A model generated the notes under the pieces. That model saw nothing but the letters and a program-made list of their open reading frames with translations, was not told where the DNA came from and ran no database searches. A program made the translations under genes and the position numbers. DNA of 64,000 bases from Chitinophaga sp. S165 (GTDB taxonomy: Bacteria > Bacteroidota > Bacteroidia > Chitinophagales > Chitinophagaceae), in the NCBI RefSeq assembly GCF_003182155.1, contig NZ_QGTG01000005.1, positions 372,001 to 436,000 on the forward strand. Direction: 5' to 3'. Position 1 is the stretch's first letter. Every line of letters begins with the position of its first letter. Positions 18,562-28,220 of the stretch are shown one piece after another.

Positions 18562-21500
18562 TTATTTATTGGATTTGATCTTGGAAGCAGCCTTTTCTTC
18601 TGCTTCAGCTTTCGCCAGTTTGTCCTTCGCTTCCTGTTTCAGTTCAGGTATCGGACAGTTCTCGGCAATACTCTGGAAGGTAGCCTTTGCGTTGAAATAG
18701 TCTTTCTGACGGGCATATACATCTCCCAGCAGAATGTAGGATTTAGCTACCCACACTTCATATCCCGGTGTATTCTTAATTACATCAAAACCGGCTTTCT
18801 CTGCACCTGCCAGGTCATTCTTCTGCAAGAGGCAGTAAGCCAGGTTGTAGCGGGCTTCAGCGCCTATTTCAGATTTGGTCAGACCTGCAGCTATCTTATA
18901 TTCTTTGATGGCTTCGTCATACTGGCCCTGTTCCTGCTCTGCACGGCCCAGGTAAGCGTGCCCGATGATCTGGTCGTCAGTACTGATATTGCTGCTGGAC
19001 AGCAGGATCTCTGCATAGCTGTTCACTTCATCCCAATGTTTCAGAAGATAGTTACTGCGTAGTAATCCGCGGGTAGCAGCGAAGGTGTTCTCTTTCGTGG
19101 TGGAAAGGTCCTGCAGCTGCAGATAATAGGTGCGGGCCTTTTCATAATTCTTCACCTGGTAGAAGTTGATATTGGCTGCCTGTAAAGCTGCACGCTCTGC
19201 GTACAGGCTATTGTTCTTTGTTAGCACAAACTCATAACCAGGCAAGGCGCCGTTATAGTCCTTGTTATTATAAGCACATTCTGATTTGTAGAAACTGGCT
19301 GGCAGTACAAATGCGCCGTTAGGGAACTTTTGCAGGTAACTGTTGAAGGCGATAGTAGCGCCGGCACAGTCGCCATTGCTGAACTTTGATTCAGCAGATG
19401 CATAACTCAGAGAGTCTTCGGCAGAAGCACTTACTGATTGACCGGTAGATTTCAGCAGGGCGATATACGCATCTGTTTTGCCTTGTCCTACATAAATATC
19501 TTTTACTGCGTTCAATGCCTCATTCGCTTCCGGAGAATTTGGATATTTCTCGACCACCTGACGGTAATAGGAGATCGCCTTATCATCATTGTCCTTGTTG
19601 AAATAGCAAAGGCCCAGTTTCAGCAATGCACGTGGTGCATTAGGTCCGTTAGGCTGCTTTTGTAATACGTTTTCCAGGTAAGGGATCGCCTCAGTGTATT
19701 TTTCTTCTGCCAGGTAAGTATTGGCAATTTCAAGGTCAGCATCATTGCCAAAACCGGAAGAAGGGAACTTGTTACCCAGTTGTTTCAGGAGGGCCACCTT
19801 TTCGTTGGTCTTACCCTGGATACCGAGGATAATACTCTTCTGATAAGTGGCATAGTCTGATCCCGGCTGATTATTGTTGATGATCCTGTCATACAGGGCC
19901 ATTGCTTTCGGATAATCTTTCAGCATATAGTAACAGTCGGCACTACGGAGGGCGGCATCGGTGGTGATACGTGCTGCATTAGGACCGGTAGTGCGTTGTG
20001 CTGCTTCAAAGTGCTGAAGGGCGCGGGTATAGTCTTCTTTTTTCAGCAGGCTGTAACCCATGTTATAGCTGGCGGTCTGTCCATTGGCTTCGCCGGATGC
20101 AGGTACATTGCCAGTGAGGTAAACGTTCAGGTGACTGATAGCGGCATCTGTTTTATTCTGACGCATCGCAATTTCCGCTTTCCAGAAATGGGCCAGCTGT
20201 ACCAGGTTCTTATCGTATGGATTCTTCAGTGAAACATCCAGCAAACGGTCAGCTTCCGCCAGTTGCTGATCATTGATCAGTTCTGTGGCGCGGCCGTAAG
20301 CTACTTTCTGGTAAGCTTTCAGTACGGTAGGTGTCTTCTCAGGCATCGCCTCTATGATGCTTAACGCATCATTATAGTTATTGGTGTTGAGGAACAGGTT
20401 GACCAGTATCTCGCGGGCCTCTTTGTTATAAGTTGACTGCGGATAGGTGTTAACGAAGCTTGTCAGCTCTGTGATAGCAGCGTCCTGGTAACCCAGTTCG
20501 TAAGACAGTTTGCCGTAGTTGAACCGGGAGATCTCCTGTTGCTGTGCATTGGCGCTGTTACGTGCGCAGAAGGCAAACGCGTTACGTGCATTCGCTTTCT
20601 GGTTCGTACGCAGGTAGCAGTCGCCCAGCAGGTACATGGAGTTCTGTCCCAGGGAATCCTGTTCGCTGCTCAGCTGTTTGAAACCATTGATGGCCTTAGA
20701 ATAGTTGCCGGTCTGGTAGTAACTGTAAGACAGCTGGTAAATATCTTCTTTCCTTACTTCTTCTGCGTTGTCCTGGAACTCCTGCAGGTAGGGGAGTGCT
20801 TTCTGGTATTCTTTTCTTTCAAAATAAGCCTGACCCAGTAGTTGTTTCAGTTCTGCTTCATAATAGAGTCCTCCTTTTTTAACGAGGGGCTCTGCATAGC
20901 TGATCAACTTGTCTTTTTTATTCTGGAAGTAATAGATCTCTGCGATGTAATAGGGAACGATCTTGCTGTATTTAGGATCGTCCACAACGCGCTGGAAGCT
21001 GGTAAGCGCATCGTTATACTGCCTGTTGTAATAGGCGATGAAGCCGTAGTAGTAGTTGGCAGGCTGATAGTATTTGCCGGGAACCTCCTTGATGGAACCA
21101 AAGAGGGGCTGGGCTTTCTGGAAGTCTTTTACGTTGAAATAACAGTAGGCCAGTTCAAATTTTGCCTCTGCGATCTCGCTGTTGGAAAGGTTCTCGATGT
21201 TAGCTTTTTCGTACAGGGGAATAGCTTCTTTCAGTTTGTTCTGATGGAAGTAGTACTTCGCCAGCTGATAGCTGACAAGCTGCTCGCGTGCATTGTTGTT
21301 ATAGTTAGCGAGGAACTCGAGGGCCAGCTTTTCTGCATTGGCCTGTCCCAGCTTCAGCGCACAAACGGTATAATAATACTGTGCGTCTGTCCTTACCAGG
21401 CTACGGCTGGTTTCCTGGAAATAGCTGATATTATCGATCGTTTGCCGGAACAATTGCATGGCCACTGCATATTTTTCCTGCTGGAAAAGTTGCTGGGCAT

Positions 21501-21633
21501 CCTTGAAAACTTTATCCGGCTCGGTATAGACGCGCGTTTGCTGTGCTTTTAACACAGGTGCGGACAGTATACAGAAAGATGCCAGGAATAAGTACCAATG
21601 TCCGGGAACAAGAAACTTTCTTATGAATTGCAT
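18562..21633 (-). CDS. Large secreted tetratricopeptide-repeat protein
   Basis: A 1023-residue protein with a signal peptide (FLASFCILSAPVLKAQ), then TPR units along almost the whole length (for example EAKFELAYCYFNVKDFQKAQ, QEISRFNYGKLSYELGYQDA, PRALLKLGLCYFNKDNDDKA). The C-terminus is a Lys/Glu/Ala-rich helix (KQEAKDKLAKAEAEEKAASK). It is likely a periplasmic or outer-membrane-associated scaffold. It is the first gene of a group with the plug-less barrel (17 bp away) and, further down, the HU-CCDC81 protein. No enzymatic motif is present. Confidence 0.85.
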   Translation of the reverse strand: MQFIRKFLVPGHWYLFLASFCILSAPVLKAQQTRVYTEPDKVFKDAQQLFQQEKYAVAMQLFRQTIDNISYFQETSRSLVRTDAQYYYTVCALKLGQANAEKLALEFLANYNNNAREQLVSYQLAKYYFHQNKLKEAIPLYEKANIENLSNSEIAEAKFELAYCYFNVKDFQKAQPLFGSIKEVPGKYYQPANYYYGFIAYYNRQYNDALTSFQRVVDDPKYSKIVPYYIAEIYYFQNKKDKLISYAEPLVKKGGLYYEAELKQLLGQAYFERKEYQKALPYLQEFQDNAEEVRKEDIYQLSYSYYQTGNYSKAINGFKQLSSEQDSLGQNSMYLLGDCYLRTNQKANARNAFAFCARNSANAQQQEISRFNYGKLSYELGYQDAAITELTSFVNTYPQSTYNKEAREILVNLFLNTNNYNDALSIIEAMPEKTPTVLKAYQKVAYGRATELINDQQLAEADRLLDVSLKNPYDKNLVQLAHFWKAEIAMRQNKTDAAISHLNVYLTGNVPASGEANGQTASYNMGYSLLKKEDYTRALQHFEAAQRTTGPNAARITTDAALRSADCYYMLKDYPKAMALYDRIINNNQPGSDYATYQKSIILGIQGKTNEKVALLKQLGNKFPSSGFGNDADLEIANTYLAEEKYTEAIPYLENVLQKQPNGPNAPRALLKLGLCYFNKDNDDKAISYYRQVVEKYPNSPEANEALNAVKDIYVGQGKTDAYIALLKSTGQSVSASAEDSLSYASAESKFSNGDCAGATIAFNSYLQKFPNGAFVLPASFYKSECAYNNKDYNGALPGYEFVLTKNNSLYAERAALQAANINFYQVKNYEKARTYYLQLQDLSTTKENTFAATRGLLRSNYLLKHWDEVNSYAEILLSSSNISTDDQIIGHAYLGRAEQEQGQYDEAIKEYKIAAGLTKSEIGAEARYNLAYCLLQKNDLAGAEKAGFDVIKNTPGYEVWVAKSYILLGDVYARQKDYFNAKATFQSIAENCPIPELKQEAKDKLAKAEAEEKAASKIKSNK

Positions 21634-22153
21634 GCTTTTAACCTGTTATATCTTAAATATGCGTTTAAAACGAATCCTGAACAGAAATTATTTTCCATTC
21701 AGAATCAATAATATATTGCTTTGAGGGAGACAAAAACAGCAACAAATATAGCTATTGCATTTAATTAAGCTATACGCCGTCCGAAGGGACCTGGCGGGAA
21801 CCGGTCAACCGGCACCTGATACGCGGAACCTGCTTATGATCTGATCGTGCTGCTCTGAAATTAAGGTGTTGACACGCAAGAATTAAACCAACTTATCTAA
21901 ACGCCACATAATCCGGCATTTGTGCGTAACGGTATGGTTGCCGGCGCCTGATGCTCAGTGCATATTGCAGATGATGAAAATAATTGCCTGGGTCAATTAC
22001 CTGATTGTCTGATAACAGGTTTTAATTGTTTATTATTAATCATATTTTTGGCGCACTCTATCACCAGTTCATTTAAATTTAAAAACGTCCCTGCAAACTT
22101 TAACTGTAAACAGGAAAAGGTAAACAGATCTGCAGGATTAAATTACTTTCTCT
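21634..22153. other. Divergent 520-bp intergenic region, no gene seen
   Basis: It separates the TPR gene (minus) from the doxX gene (plus). A short palindromic stretch ATTTAAATTTAAA lies near 22071-22083. No stable hairpin, exact promoter box, tRNA or credible small ORF was found. Confidence 0.4.
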
Positions 22154-22561
22154 ATGAGTAAACTATTTACTTCACGTGTGAACACCGGCGCTGTAAATTT
22201 GGCCATGCTGGTATTACGCGTGGTTTTTGGAGCAGCAATGTTCACACATGGATTAGCGAAACTGAACAAGTTCTCCGAAATTAAAGGTGGCTTCCCTGAT
22301 CCGCTGCATATAGGGCAAACCATCTCCCTGTCGCTGACTGTCTTCGCGGAAACGCTTTGTGCAGCATTGGTGGTGATCGGATTACTGACCCGCTTTGCAG
22401 CTATACCATTGGTGATCTGCATGGGTGTTGTAGTATTTATTGTAATGAAGAATGTACCATTCTCTCAAAACGAAATGGGCATCCTGTTCCTGGCTGCATT
22501 CACCGCTATATTGGTAGCAGGACCGGGTAAATACAGCCTGGATCATCTGATAGGAAAATAA
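22154..22561 (+). CDS. DoxX family membrane protein
   Basis: A 135-residue inner-membrane protein with four predicted helices. The family pattern is clear: NLAMLVLRVVFGAAMFTHGLAKL at the start, the TISLSLTVFAETLCAALVVIGLLTRFAA block and the final FLAAFTAILVAGPGKYSLD. DoxX-like proteins have been linked to thiosulfate or quinone metabolism and redox stress in other bacteria, but the role here is not known. Its stop lies 85 bp before the thioesterase start, on the same strand. Confidence 0.85.
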   Translation: MSKLFTSRVNTGAVNLAMLVLRVVFGAAMFTHGLAKLNKFSEIKGGFPDPLHIGQTISLSLTVFAETLCAALVVIGLLTRFAAIPLVICMGVVVFIVMKNVPFSQNEMGILFLAAFTAILVAGPGKYSLDHLIGK

Positions 22562-22646
22562 TCAAATGCCAGATGCCTGCAGGCGCCGGAAAACGCGGAA
22601 TGCATTTTGCGGTGAATGCAGGCATCGGCTTTATAAGACCGATATT

Positions 22647-23066
22647 ATGTTTATACAGACGACACAGATACGCGTACGCTATGGTGAAACGGACCAGATG
22701 GGGTACCTTTATTACGGCAATTATGCGTTATACTATGAAGTAGGACGTGCGGAAGCCATCAGGACGCTGGGTTTTACCTATGCTGAACTGGAAAAACAAG
22801 GAATCATTATGCCGGTAGCGGAGTTAAACTCAAAGTACCTGCGCCCGGCTTATTATGATGATCTTATAACAGTTAAGACTATATTGAAGGAATTGCCGGT
22901 TGATCACAAGATCCGGTTCCACACAGAATTGTATAATGAAAAGGGTGAGCTGCTGAACGTAGGCGTCACTACCCTGGTATTCCTGCATGCAGATACCAGA
23001 CTACGGTACGGGATGCCGCCGGTCATGATGGAACGCCTGGCGCCTTTTTTTGAAAAAAGCATGTAA
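22647..23066 (+). CDS. Acyl-CoA thioesterase, YbgC/4HBT hot-dog family
   Basis: A 139-residue hot-dog-fold protein from ATG 22647 (MFIQTTQIRVRYGETDQMGY); a longer frame from 22566 adds 27 basic residues without family character. The YGETDQMGYLYYGNY motif contains the catalytic Asp of YbgC/FadM thioesterases, which hydrolyse short or medium acyl-CoA thioesters. The stop at 23066 is two bases before the cinA ATG, so it is likely translated from the same transcript. Confidence 0.85.
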   Translation: MFIQTTQIRVRYGETDQMGYLYYGNYALYYEVGRAEAIRTLGFTYAELEKQGIIMPVAELNSKYLRPAYYDDLITVKTILKELPVDHKIRFHTELYNEKGELLNVGVTTLVFLHADTRLRYGMPPVMMERLAPFFEKSM

Positions 23067-23068
23067 TC

Positions 23069-24325
23069 ATGACAGTACAAGCGGATAAGGTACTAGCAAG
23101 TATCATCACGATAGGAGATGAACTACTGATAGGACAGACAATAGACACGAATTCGGCCTGGATAGCCCAGCATCTGAATGCGATGGGGATATGGGTACAT
23201 CGCCGTGTAGCCATCGGAGATGTAAGGGAAGCTATCCTTGAGGCATTGGACAGGGAAGGGGCAGTATCGGATATTGTTCTGATCACGGGGGGATTGGGGC
23301 CTACGGCTGATGATATTACCAAACCCGTATTGTGTGAATATTTCGGCGGAAAGCTGGTGAGGGACGAAGCTACCTATTTACAGGTGATGGAGTTCTTCGC
23401 AAGCAGGAACCTGCCAACGCTTCAGCGTAATGTTGACCAGGCGCTGGTTCCTGATGTAGCCACAGTGCTGCATAATACCAGGGGCACTGCGCCGGGCATG
23501 TGGTTCGAGAAGGACGGAAAAGTCTATGTCTCTATGCCGGGCGTACCACATGAAATGAAAGGACTGATGTCCGATCATGTGTTGCCACGCTTACAGGAAT
23601 ACTTCCAGACGCCGGCCATCGTACACCAGACATTGCTGACTTCAGGCATGGGAGAGTCGTTCATTGCAGAACGGCTGGCGCACTTTGAGTCCTCCTTGCC
23701 GCCACATATCAAACTGGCATACCTGCCGTCTTACGGCCTGCTGAAACTGAGGCTCACCTCTTTCGGGATAGATAAGCTATCTACTGCAGCCGCATTATCC
23801 ATCTACTTCCATCAGATGAAAGAGCTGCTGGCAGATTTTGCAGTGGCAGATCAGGACCTTCCTATTGCTGAAGTACTGGGCAACTTGTTGAAAGAGAAGG
23901 GCAAAACGGTAGGTACGGCGGAAAGTTGTACCGGAGGGTTTATTGCGCACAGTATTACCCTGGTGCCGGGAAGTTCGGCCTGGTATAAAGGCAGTATTGT
24001 AAGTTATGCCAACGAAATAAAAAGCGGATTGCTGCACGTAAAACAGGAAACATTACAGACAAATGGTGCGGTGAGCGAAGCAGTGGTAAGAGAGATGGCG
24101 ATAGGTGCATTGCAGCAGTTAAAAACTGACTATGTTATAGCTGTATCGGGCATCATGGGGCCTGATGGCGGTACTCCGGAAAAGCCGGTAGGTACGGTAT
24201 GGATCGCGGCCGGTAGTACTAAAGAACTGGTGACAGTGAAGTTCCAGTTGCGTTTTGACCGGTTGAATAACATACACATGACGGCAGCCTATGCGATGAA
24301 TGAATTGAGGAAGTTGATAGTATAA
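23069..24325 (+). CDS. cinA: CinA-like protein, competence/damage-inducible or NMN amidohydrolase
   Basis: A 418-residue two-domain protein. The N-terminal molybdopterin-binding-like domain (about 8-175) shows SIITIGDELLIGQTIDTNSAW and VLITGGLGPTADDITK, and the C-terminal amidohydrolase domain (about 260-415) shows GKTVGTAESCTGG, GSSAWYKGSIVSYANEIK and VSGIMGPDGGTPEKPVGTVW. Members deamidate nicotinamide mononucleotide and hydrolyse ADP-ribose in NAD recycling; a competence role is known only in some Gram-positives. It sits between the thioesterase and the E2 gene on the same strand. Confidence 0.93.
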   Translation: MTVQADKVLASIITIGDELLIGQTIDTNSAWIAQHLNAMGIWVHRRVAIGDVREAILEALDREGAVSDIVLITGGLGPTADDITKPVLCEYFGGKLVRDEATYLQVMEFFASRNLPTLQRNVDQALVPDVATVLHNTRGTAPGMWFEKDGKVYVSMPGVPHEMKGLMSDHVLPRLQEYFQTPAIVHQTLLTSGMGESFIAERLAHFESSLPPHIKLAYLPSYGLLKLRLTSFGIDKLSTAAALSIYFHQMKELLADFAVADQDLPIAEVLGNLLKEKGKTVGTAESCTGGFIAHSITLVPGSSAWYKGSIVSYANEIKSGLLHVKQETLQTNGAVSEAVVREMAIGALQQLKTDYVIAVSGIMGPDGGTPEKPVGTVWIAAGSTKELVTVKFQLRFDRLNNIHMTAAYAMNELRKLIV

Positions 24326-24367
24326 ACCTTACTTTTGTTCCCGTACCAAAACGCTAAATACAATTTT

Positions 24368-25765
24368 ATGGCCATTGTAGAACTGGTAATGCCCAAAATG
24401 GGGGAAAGTATTATGGAAGCCACCATATTACGCTGGCATAAGAAGCCGGGAGATCAGGTGAAATCTGATGAAACCGTGCTTGAAATTGCTACGGATAAGG
24501 TGGATAGCGAAGTACCTTCTATAGCCGATGGGGAAATTACAGAGATTCTCTTCGCAGAAAATGACGTGGTACCTGTAGGTACTGTCATTGCTCGTATCAA
24601 CACTGCAGCTGATGCTGGTTTTACCACTACTGCTCCTGTTGCTCCTTCTGCTGCGCAGGAAGCTCCTGCTGTAGTAAGGGAAGAAGCACCTGTTTCGCAG
24701 GAAACGGTGAGTGCCCCTTATGAGGCGCAGTTCGTAACCAGTGGTGCACGTTTTTATTCTCCGCTGGTGCTGACTATTGCACAACAGGAAGGTATCAGCT
24801 TTGCTGAATTGGAAAAAATACCTGGTACCGGCAATGAAGGCCGTGTCACCAAAAAAGATATATTGAACTTCGTAGAAGCGAAGAGCAAGGGACTGACCCC
24901 TGTTGCCGCTCCTGTAGCACAAAGAACAGAAGCACCTGCACCTGCAGAACAACCTGTTAGTCGCCCGGCTGCTGCTGTAACTCCCGCTGCTACCACAAGT
25001 AATGGTGTTGGCGCTCAACCGGTGTCTGCACCGGTAAGCACCGGCAACTACGGTGGTAATGTGGAGATCATCGAAATGGACCGTATGCGTAAACTGATAG
25101 CCGAGCATATGGTACGTAGCAAACATACCAGTCCCCACGTAACCAGCTTTGCTGAAGCGGATGTGACCAATATGGTGAAATGGCGTGATCAGGTGAAGAA
25201 GGATTTCGAAAAGAGAGAAGGAGAGAAGATCACTTTTACACCGCTTTTCATTGAAGCGATGATAAAGTGCATCAAACGTTTCCCGCTGTTAAACAGTTCA
25301 CTGGACGGCGATAAGATCATTGTGAAGAAAGACATCAACATCGGTATGGCAACGGCTTTGCCTACAGGTAACCTGATCGTTCCGGTGATCCGTAATGCTG
25401 ACATGCTTAACCTGGTAGGCCTGACGCGTCAGGTAAACCAGCTGGCTAATGCAGCCCGTCAGAACCGCCTGAAACCAGATGATACACAGAACGGCACCAT
25501 TACCCTGACCAACGTGGGCACCTTTGGCAGCCTGGCAGGTACGCCGATCATCAATCAACCGCAGGTGGCTATCCTGGCAGTAGGCGCTATCAAAAAACGC
25601 CCTGTTGTAATTGAAACATCTCATGGTGATACTATCGCCATCCGTCATATGATGTACCTGTCACTGTCTTACGATCACCGTATCGTGGATGGCGCATTGG
25701 GTTCTACCTTCCTGAGTGCAGTAGCACAGGAACTGGAGAATTTTGACGAGAACAGGAGCTACTAA
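24368..25765 (+). CDS. Dihydrolipoamide acyltransferase, E2 of a 2-oxoacid dehydrogenase complex
   Basis: A 465-residue E2 from ATG 24368. Domain order: lipoyl domain with lipoylated Lys44 in the EIATDKVDSEV motif; Ala/Pro-rich linker; peripheral-subunit-binding domain (YSPLVLTIAQQEGISF...GNEGRVTKKDI); second Ala/Pro linker; catalytic domain with His437 and Asp441 in SYDHRIVDG. It transfers acyl groups from the lipoyl arm to CoA. Sequence flavour suggests the branched-chain or pyruvate class, but no E1 or E3 gene is nearby to decide. A hairpin with a T-run follows. Confidence 0.9.
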   Translation: MAIVELVMPKMGESIMEATILRWHKKPGDQVKSDETVLEIATDKVDSEVPSIADGEITEILFAENDVVPVGTVIARINTAADAGFTTTAPVAPSAAQEAPAVVREEAPVSQETVSAPYEAQFVTSGARFYSPLVLTIAQQEGISFAELEKIPGTGNEGRVTKKDILNFVEAKSKGLTPVAAPVAQRTEAPAPAEQPVSRPAAAVTPAATTSNGVGAQPVSAPVSTGNYGGNVEIIEMDRMRKLIAEHMVRSKHTSPHVTSFAEADVTNMVKWRDQVKKDFEKREGEKITFTPLFIEAMIKCIKRFPLLNSSLDGDKIIVKKDINIGMATALPTGNLIVPVIRNADMLNLVGLTRQVNQLANAARQNRLKPDDTQNGTITLTNVGTFGSLAGTPIINQPQVAILAVGAIKKRPVVIETSHGDTIAIRHMMYLSLSYDHRIVDGALGSTFLSAVAQELENFDENRSY

Positions 25766-25887
25766 CTTTAAATGATGCTTCGTTGAGGCGCTGCATCTAT
25801 AGGTAGTATATGTGGGGGGAACTGCGGTTAACGGTGTTTTGCCGGAATACTGGCGCAACACATATCATAACCCGTGTATAGATATTT

Positions 25888-25953
25888 ATTACGAATGATA
25901 AATACAAGGACGATGACAATCGTGAAGCTGTATTTGTCATTCGTAATTTTTTT
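25888..25953 (+). terminator. Long-stem terminator or repeat after the E2 gene
   Basis: Left arm 25888-25906 (ATTACGAATGATAAATACA) and right arm 25929-25947 (TGTATTTGTCATTCGTAAT) differ by one base in 19. A smaller ACGAT/ATCGT stem lies in the loop and seven T follow. The CGTAATT wording resembles the repeat near 14.45 kb. Apart from this hairpin and the one at 26034-26062, the 333-bp gap holds nothing recognised. Confidence 0.75.
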
Positions 25954-26033
25954 GTAGGAACTATGTTGTAATTCCCTGTATAGAAGGGCAATACAAGACA
26001 TCGTGGAACAATGTAAGAGAAACTTGCAGGCAT

Positions 26034-26062
26034 AAAAAAAGCTCCTTTGCAGGAGCCTTTTT
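26034..26062 (-). terminator. Rho-independent terminator of the RRM gene
   Basis: Stem GCTCCT (26041-26046), loop TTGC, AGGAGC (26051-26056); on the minus strand it is followed by the complement of seven A (26034-26040). Confidence 0.85.
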
Positions 26063-26098
26063 CAATTTCTTGACCGAGATAAGCTTTGGCCAACAGAA

Positions 26099-26425
26099 TT
26101 AATAACGACCACGGCCGCCGCCGCCGCCGTATCCACCGCCGCCACCGCGATTAAATCCACCACCTCTTGAGTTATTATTCGGTTGTTTAGGTCTTGCTTC
26201 GTTTACCATCAGTTGTTTGCCTTCGATTTCAGTACCGTTCAAACTATCCATAGCCTTGCTACCTTCTTCCTGGTTGGGCATCTCCACGAATCCGAAACCG
26301 CGTGAACGGCCAGTCTCATGGTCCTTGATAATTTTAGCGGAAGTAACCTCTCCAAATTCGCTAAATATCTGGTGAAGGTCTTCATCGTTCAACCTGTAGT
26401 GCAGGTTGGCTACGTAAATGTTCAT
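26099..26425 (-). CDS. Small RNA-binding protein, RRM plus glycine-rich tail
   Basis: A 108-residue protein from ATG 26425 (MNIYVANL); the longer frame to 26470 adds a hydrophobic stretch not found in the family. A single RRM occupies residues 1-80 with RNP2 IYVANL (3-8) and RNP1 RGFGFVEM (42-49). The C-terminal 25 residues are almost only Gly, Arg and Tyr, as in bacterial cold-shock-type RRM proteins. RRM proteins act as global post-transcriptional regulators in Bacteroidota, which lack a clear Hfq in many lineages. A terminator follows. Confidence 0.92.
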   Translation of the reverse strand: MNIYVANLHYRLNDEDLHQIFSEFGEVTSAKIIKDHETGRSRGFGFVEMPNQEEGSKAMDSLNGTEIEGKQLMVNEARPKQPNNNSRGGGFNRGGGGGYGGGGGRGRY

Positions 26426-26616
26426 GACTAAAAAATTAAAAAAATGAAAAATAATATTGAAGATAAACAAATAAGTTCAATAAATACATCGCCCCCGGAA
26501 ATTATTTCATAAAGTAAATATACCGTTAACAGTGGCGGGAATTACCACTTCCGTTTTATGGATAGTTGCCTGATTTTTTGTAAATTAATAGGTATAATCC
26601 ATTAAATTCTTTTGAT

Positions 26617-27336
26617 ATGAGTAGCCTGAGTGAGACGTGGTTTGCTGATGGTTATATCGACTTTGAGCAGAAAAAGTATACCCTACTTGCTTACCTGCAG
26701 CAAATAACCCGTTATTTCAATGAAAACAAGCTGTATCCGCAGCTGGGGGACGTTATCTTCCATTACAACAACCTGCTGTCTTTCAGGGAAAACAAACAGT
26801 TCCTTCAGCAGCAGTTCCCCAAACGCCTTACTGCCGTGAATATGGAGCGCCTGCAACTGCTTTATGAACAGATCATTGCCGACGATGAACTGATGCAGGA
26901 ACTGGAAACTATCATCCAGTACGCTATTCAAAAGATGAATAGTGCCATCCGTGAAGGCACGGAGATCTATGAATTTGTAGAAGAAAGCCTGAACATTTCA
27001 CCGGTAGGACTGATCCCGCTGGACACGCAGGAAGGCTACTTCTTCCTTTGTGACGGCCGCTATCAGGATGTTATTGTCTATGAGTACAGGTTAAGCATTT
27101 TCGAGCGCCACGATGAAAAGTACCGTGGTATCCATACTCAATACCTCGACACATACACCAAAGACCTGGTGCATACCTGTGAACATATTAAAACAAGCCT
27201 TGTACGGCAGCGTAAAGAATTGCCTACCCCTGCAGTATACCGCATTGATACAAACCTGGTATTTCCGGTAACAGAGACTTTACTGCCCATTGCCAAGCGG
27301 TCCCTGGTGAAATACATTGCCACCAATGCCGCCTAA
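26617..27336 (+). CDS. Conserved-looking hypothetical protein
   Basis: A 239-residue soluble protein without signal peptide or membrane helix, rich in Gln, Tyr and Glu. It is predicted mostly helical in the first 150 residues (FADGYIDFEQKKYTLLAYLQ...), with a strand-rich middle (GYFFLCDGRYQDVIVYEYRL). I do not recognise the family. It stands alone, ending 23 bp before the convergent DUF4230 gene. Confidence 0.7.
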   Translation: MSSLSETWFADGYIDFEQKKYTLLAYLQQITRYFNENKLYPQLGDVIFHYNNLLSFRENKQFLQQQFPKRLTAVNMERLQLLYEQIIADDELMQELETIIQYAIQKMNSAIREGTEIYEFVEESLNISPVGLIPLDTQEGYFFLCDGRYQDVIVYEYRLSIFERHDEKYRGIHTQYLDTYTKDLVHTCEHIKTSLVRQRKELPTPAVYRIDTNLVFPVTETLLPIAKRSLVKYIATNAA

Positions 27337-27359
27337 GCAGGATAACGACTTATTTTTTA

Positions 27360-27974
27360 TCAATTCAATAATACCGGCGCGCTGTTGCCGAACGTAATTT
27401 CCAGCTCATGATCATGAAGGAAAGGCTCATAATACTGCCTGATGATCTTGGTGAGTTTCTCTTTTGACTGATTAATGTACAGATTGTTATTCTCCAGCTG
27501 ATCGCGGGAAGACTGATACAGCTTCTTCTGCACATCGGTATAGGTTTCATCATCTTGGAACAGGAACCAGCCTTTCCTGTTGGACGTTTCCATTTTATCT
27601 ACCTTCAGTTCGTAACTCAGTAGTTTGGGTTGCGGCAAGTTAATGGTGATCTTCTTATCTGACACTGTTATATGGAAATTCTTCTCATCTGCATTGATGC
27701 CATATTTAGCCAGGTAGGGGATAGATACCCAGATGGTATTCTCCAGAAAAGCCTTTTTGAGGTTCGTGGTCCACTCTCCGTCATCAGCGATATTACTACG
27801 TTTGATAGTGGCATTACCCTGTACTTCAAGACTGGCCAGTTCTGCGATCTCACGTACGATCTGGCTGTTGGAAAGAATGCTCTGATTTACACTTTTACTA
27901 CCAAATTGTTTGCCCAGCCAGAATAGCAGGATTGCCAGGGACAGGAAAAAAACGAAACGAAAGAATCTTTTCAT
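27360..27974 (-). CDS. DUF4230 membrane-anchored protein
   Basis: A 204-residue protein from ATG 27974 (MKRFFRFVFFLSL); upstream in-frame starts lack a signal-like start. One N-terminal transmembrane helix (about 5-22) precedes a soluble domain that reads as DUF4230: QIVREIAELASLEVQGNATIKRSN, the strand block ITVSDKKITINLPQPKLLSYEL and the C-terminal LTKIIRQYYEPFL. Function of DUF4230 is unknown. The domain is probably on the periplasmic side. Confidence 0.75.
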   Translation of the reverse strand: MKRFFRFVFFLSLAILLFWLGKQFGSKSVNQSILSNSQIVREIAELASLEVQGNATIKRSNIADDGEWTTNLKKAFLENTIWVSIPYLAKYGINADEKNFHITVSDKKITINLPQPKLLSYELKVDKMETSNRKGWFLFQDDETYTDVQKKLYQSSRDQLENNNLYINQSKEKLTKIIRQYYEPFLHDHELEITFGNSAPVLLN

Positions 27975-28220
27975 AACGGAAGAGATAGTTGCTGCGGACC
28001 GCAGTCCATAGCGGAACATAGGTCCATAGTGATGATGTTTGTTAGTTAGTAATGTATGCAAAAGTCTACAAACGTTGGGCCATAGCCCTGACATACAGTT
28101 GGTAGAGCGTTGTGTTTTTTAAATTATAAGTTACAACTCACTTAAGTAAGTACCCCGACGATCAAAAGCGAATATAATATTTATGGCTGATAGTCCATAG
28201 CTGATCCTTATCAGCCTGTA

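Noticed and set aside
20842..21552. Plus-strand frame of 236 codons opposite the TPR gene
   Set aside because: Fully antisense to the TPR protein, with low-complexity hydrophobic composition (Val, Ile, Phe) arising from the complement of TPR codons.
24428..25138. Minus-strand frame opposite the E2 gene
   Set aside because: Ser/Arg/Cys-rich shadow of the Ala/Pro linker; no domain.
28080..28160. A tRNA gene suggested by CAGTTGGTAGAGC
   Set aside because: Acceptor stem, anticodon arm and T-arm motif (GTTCGA) are not found in the right spacing.
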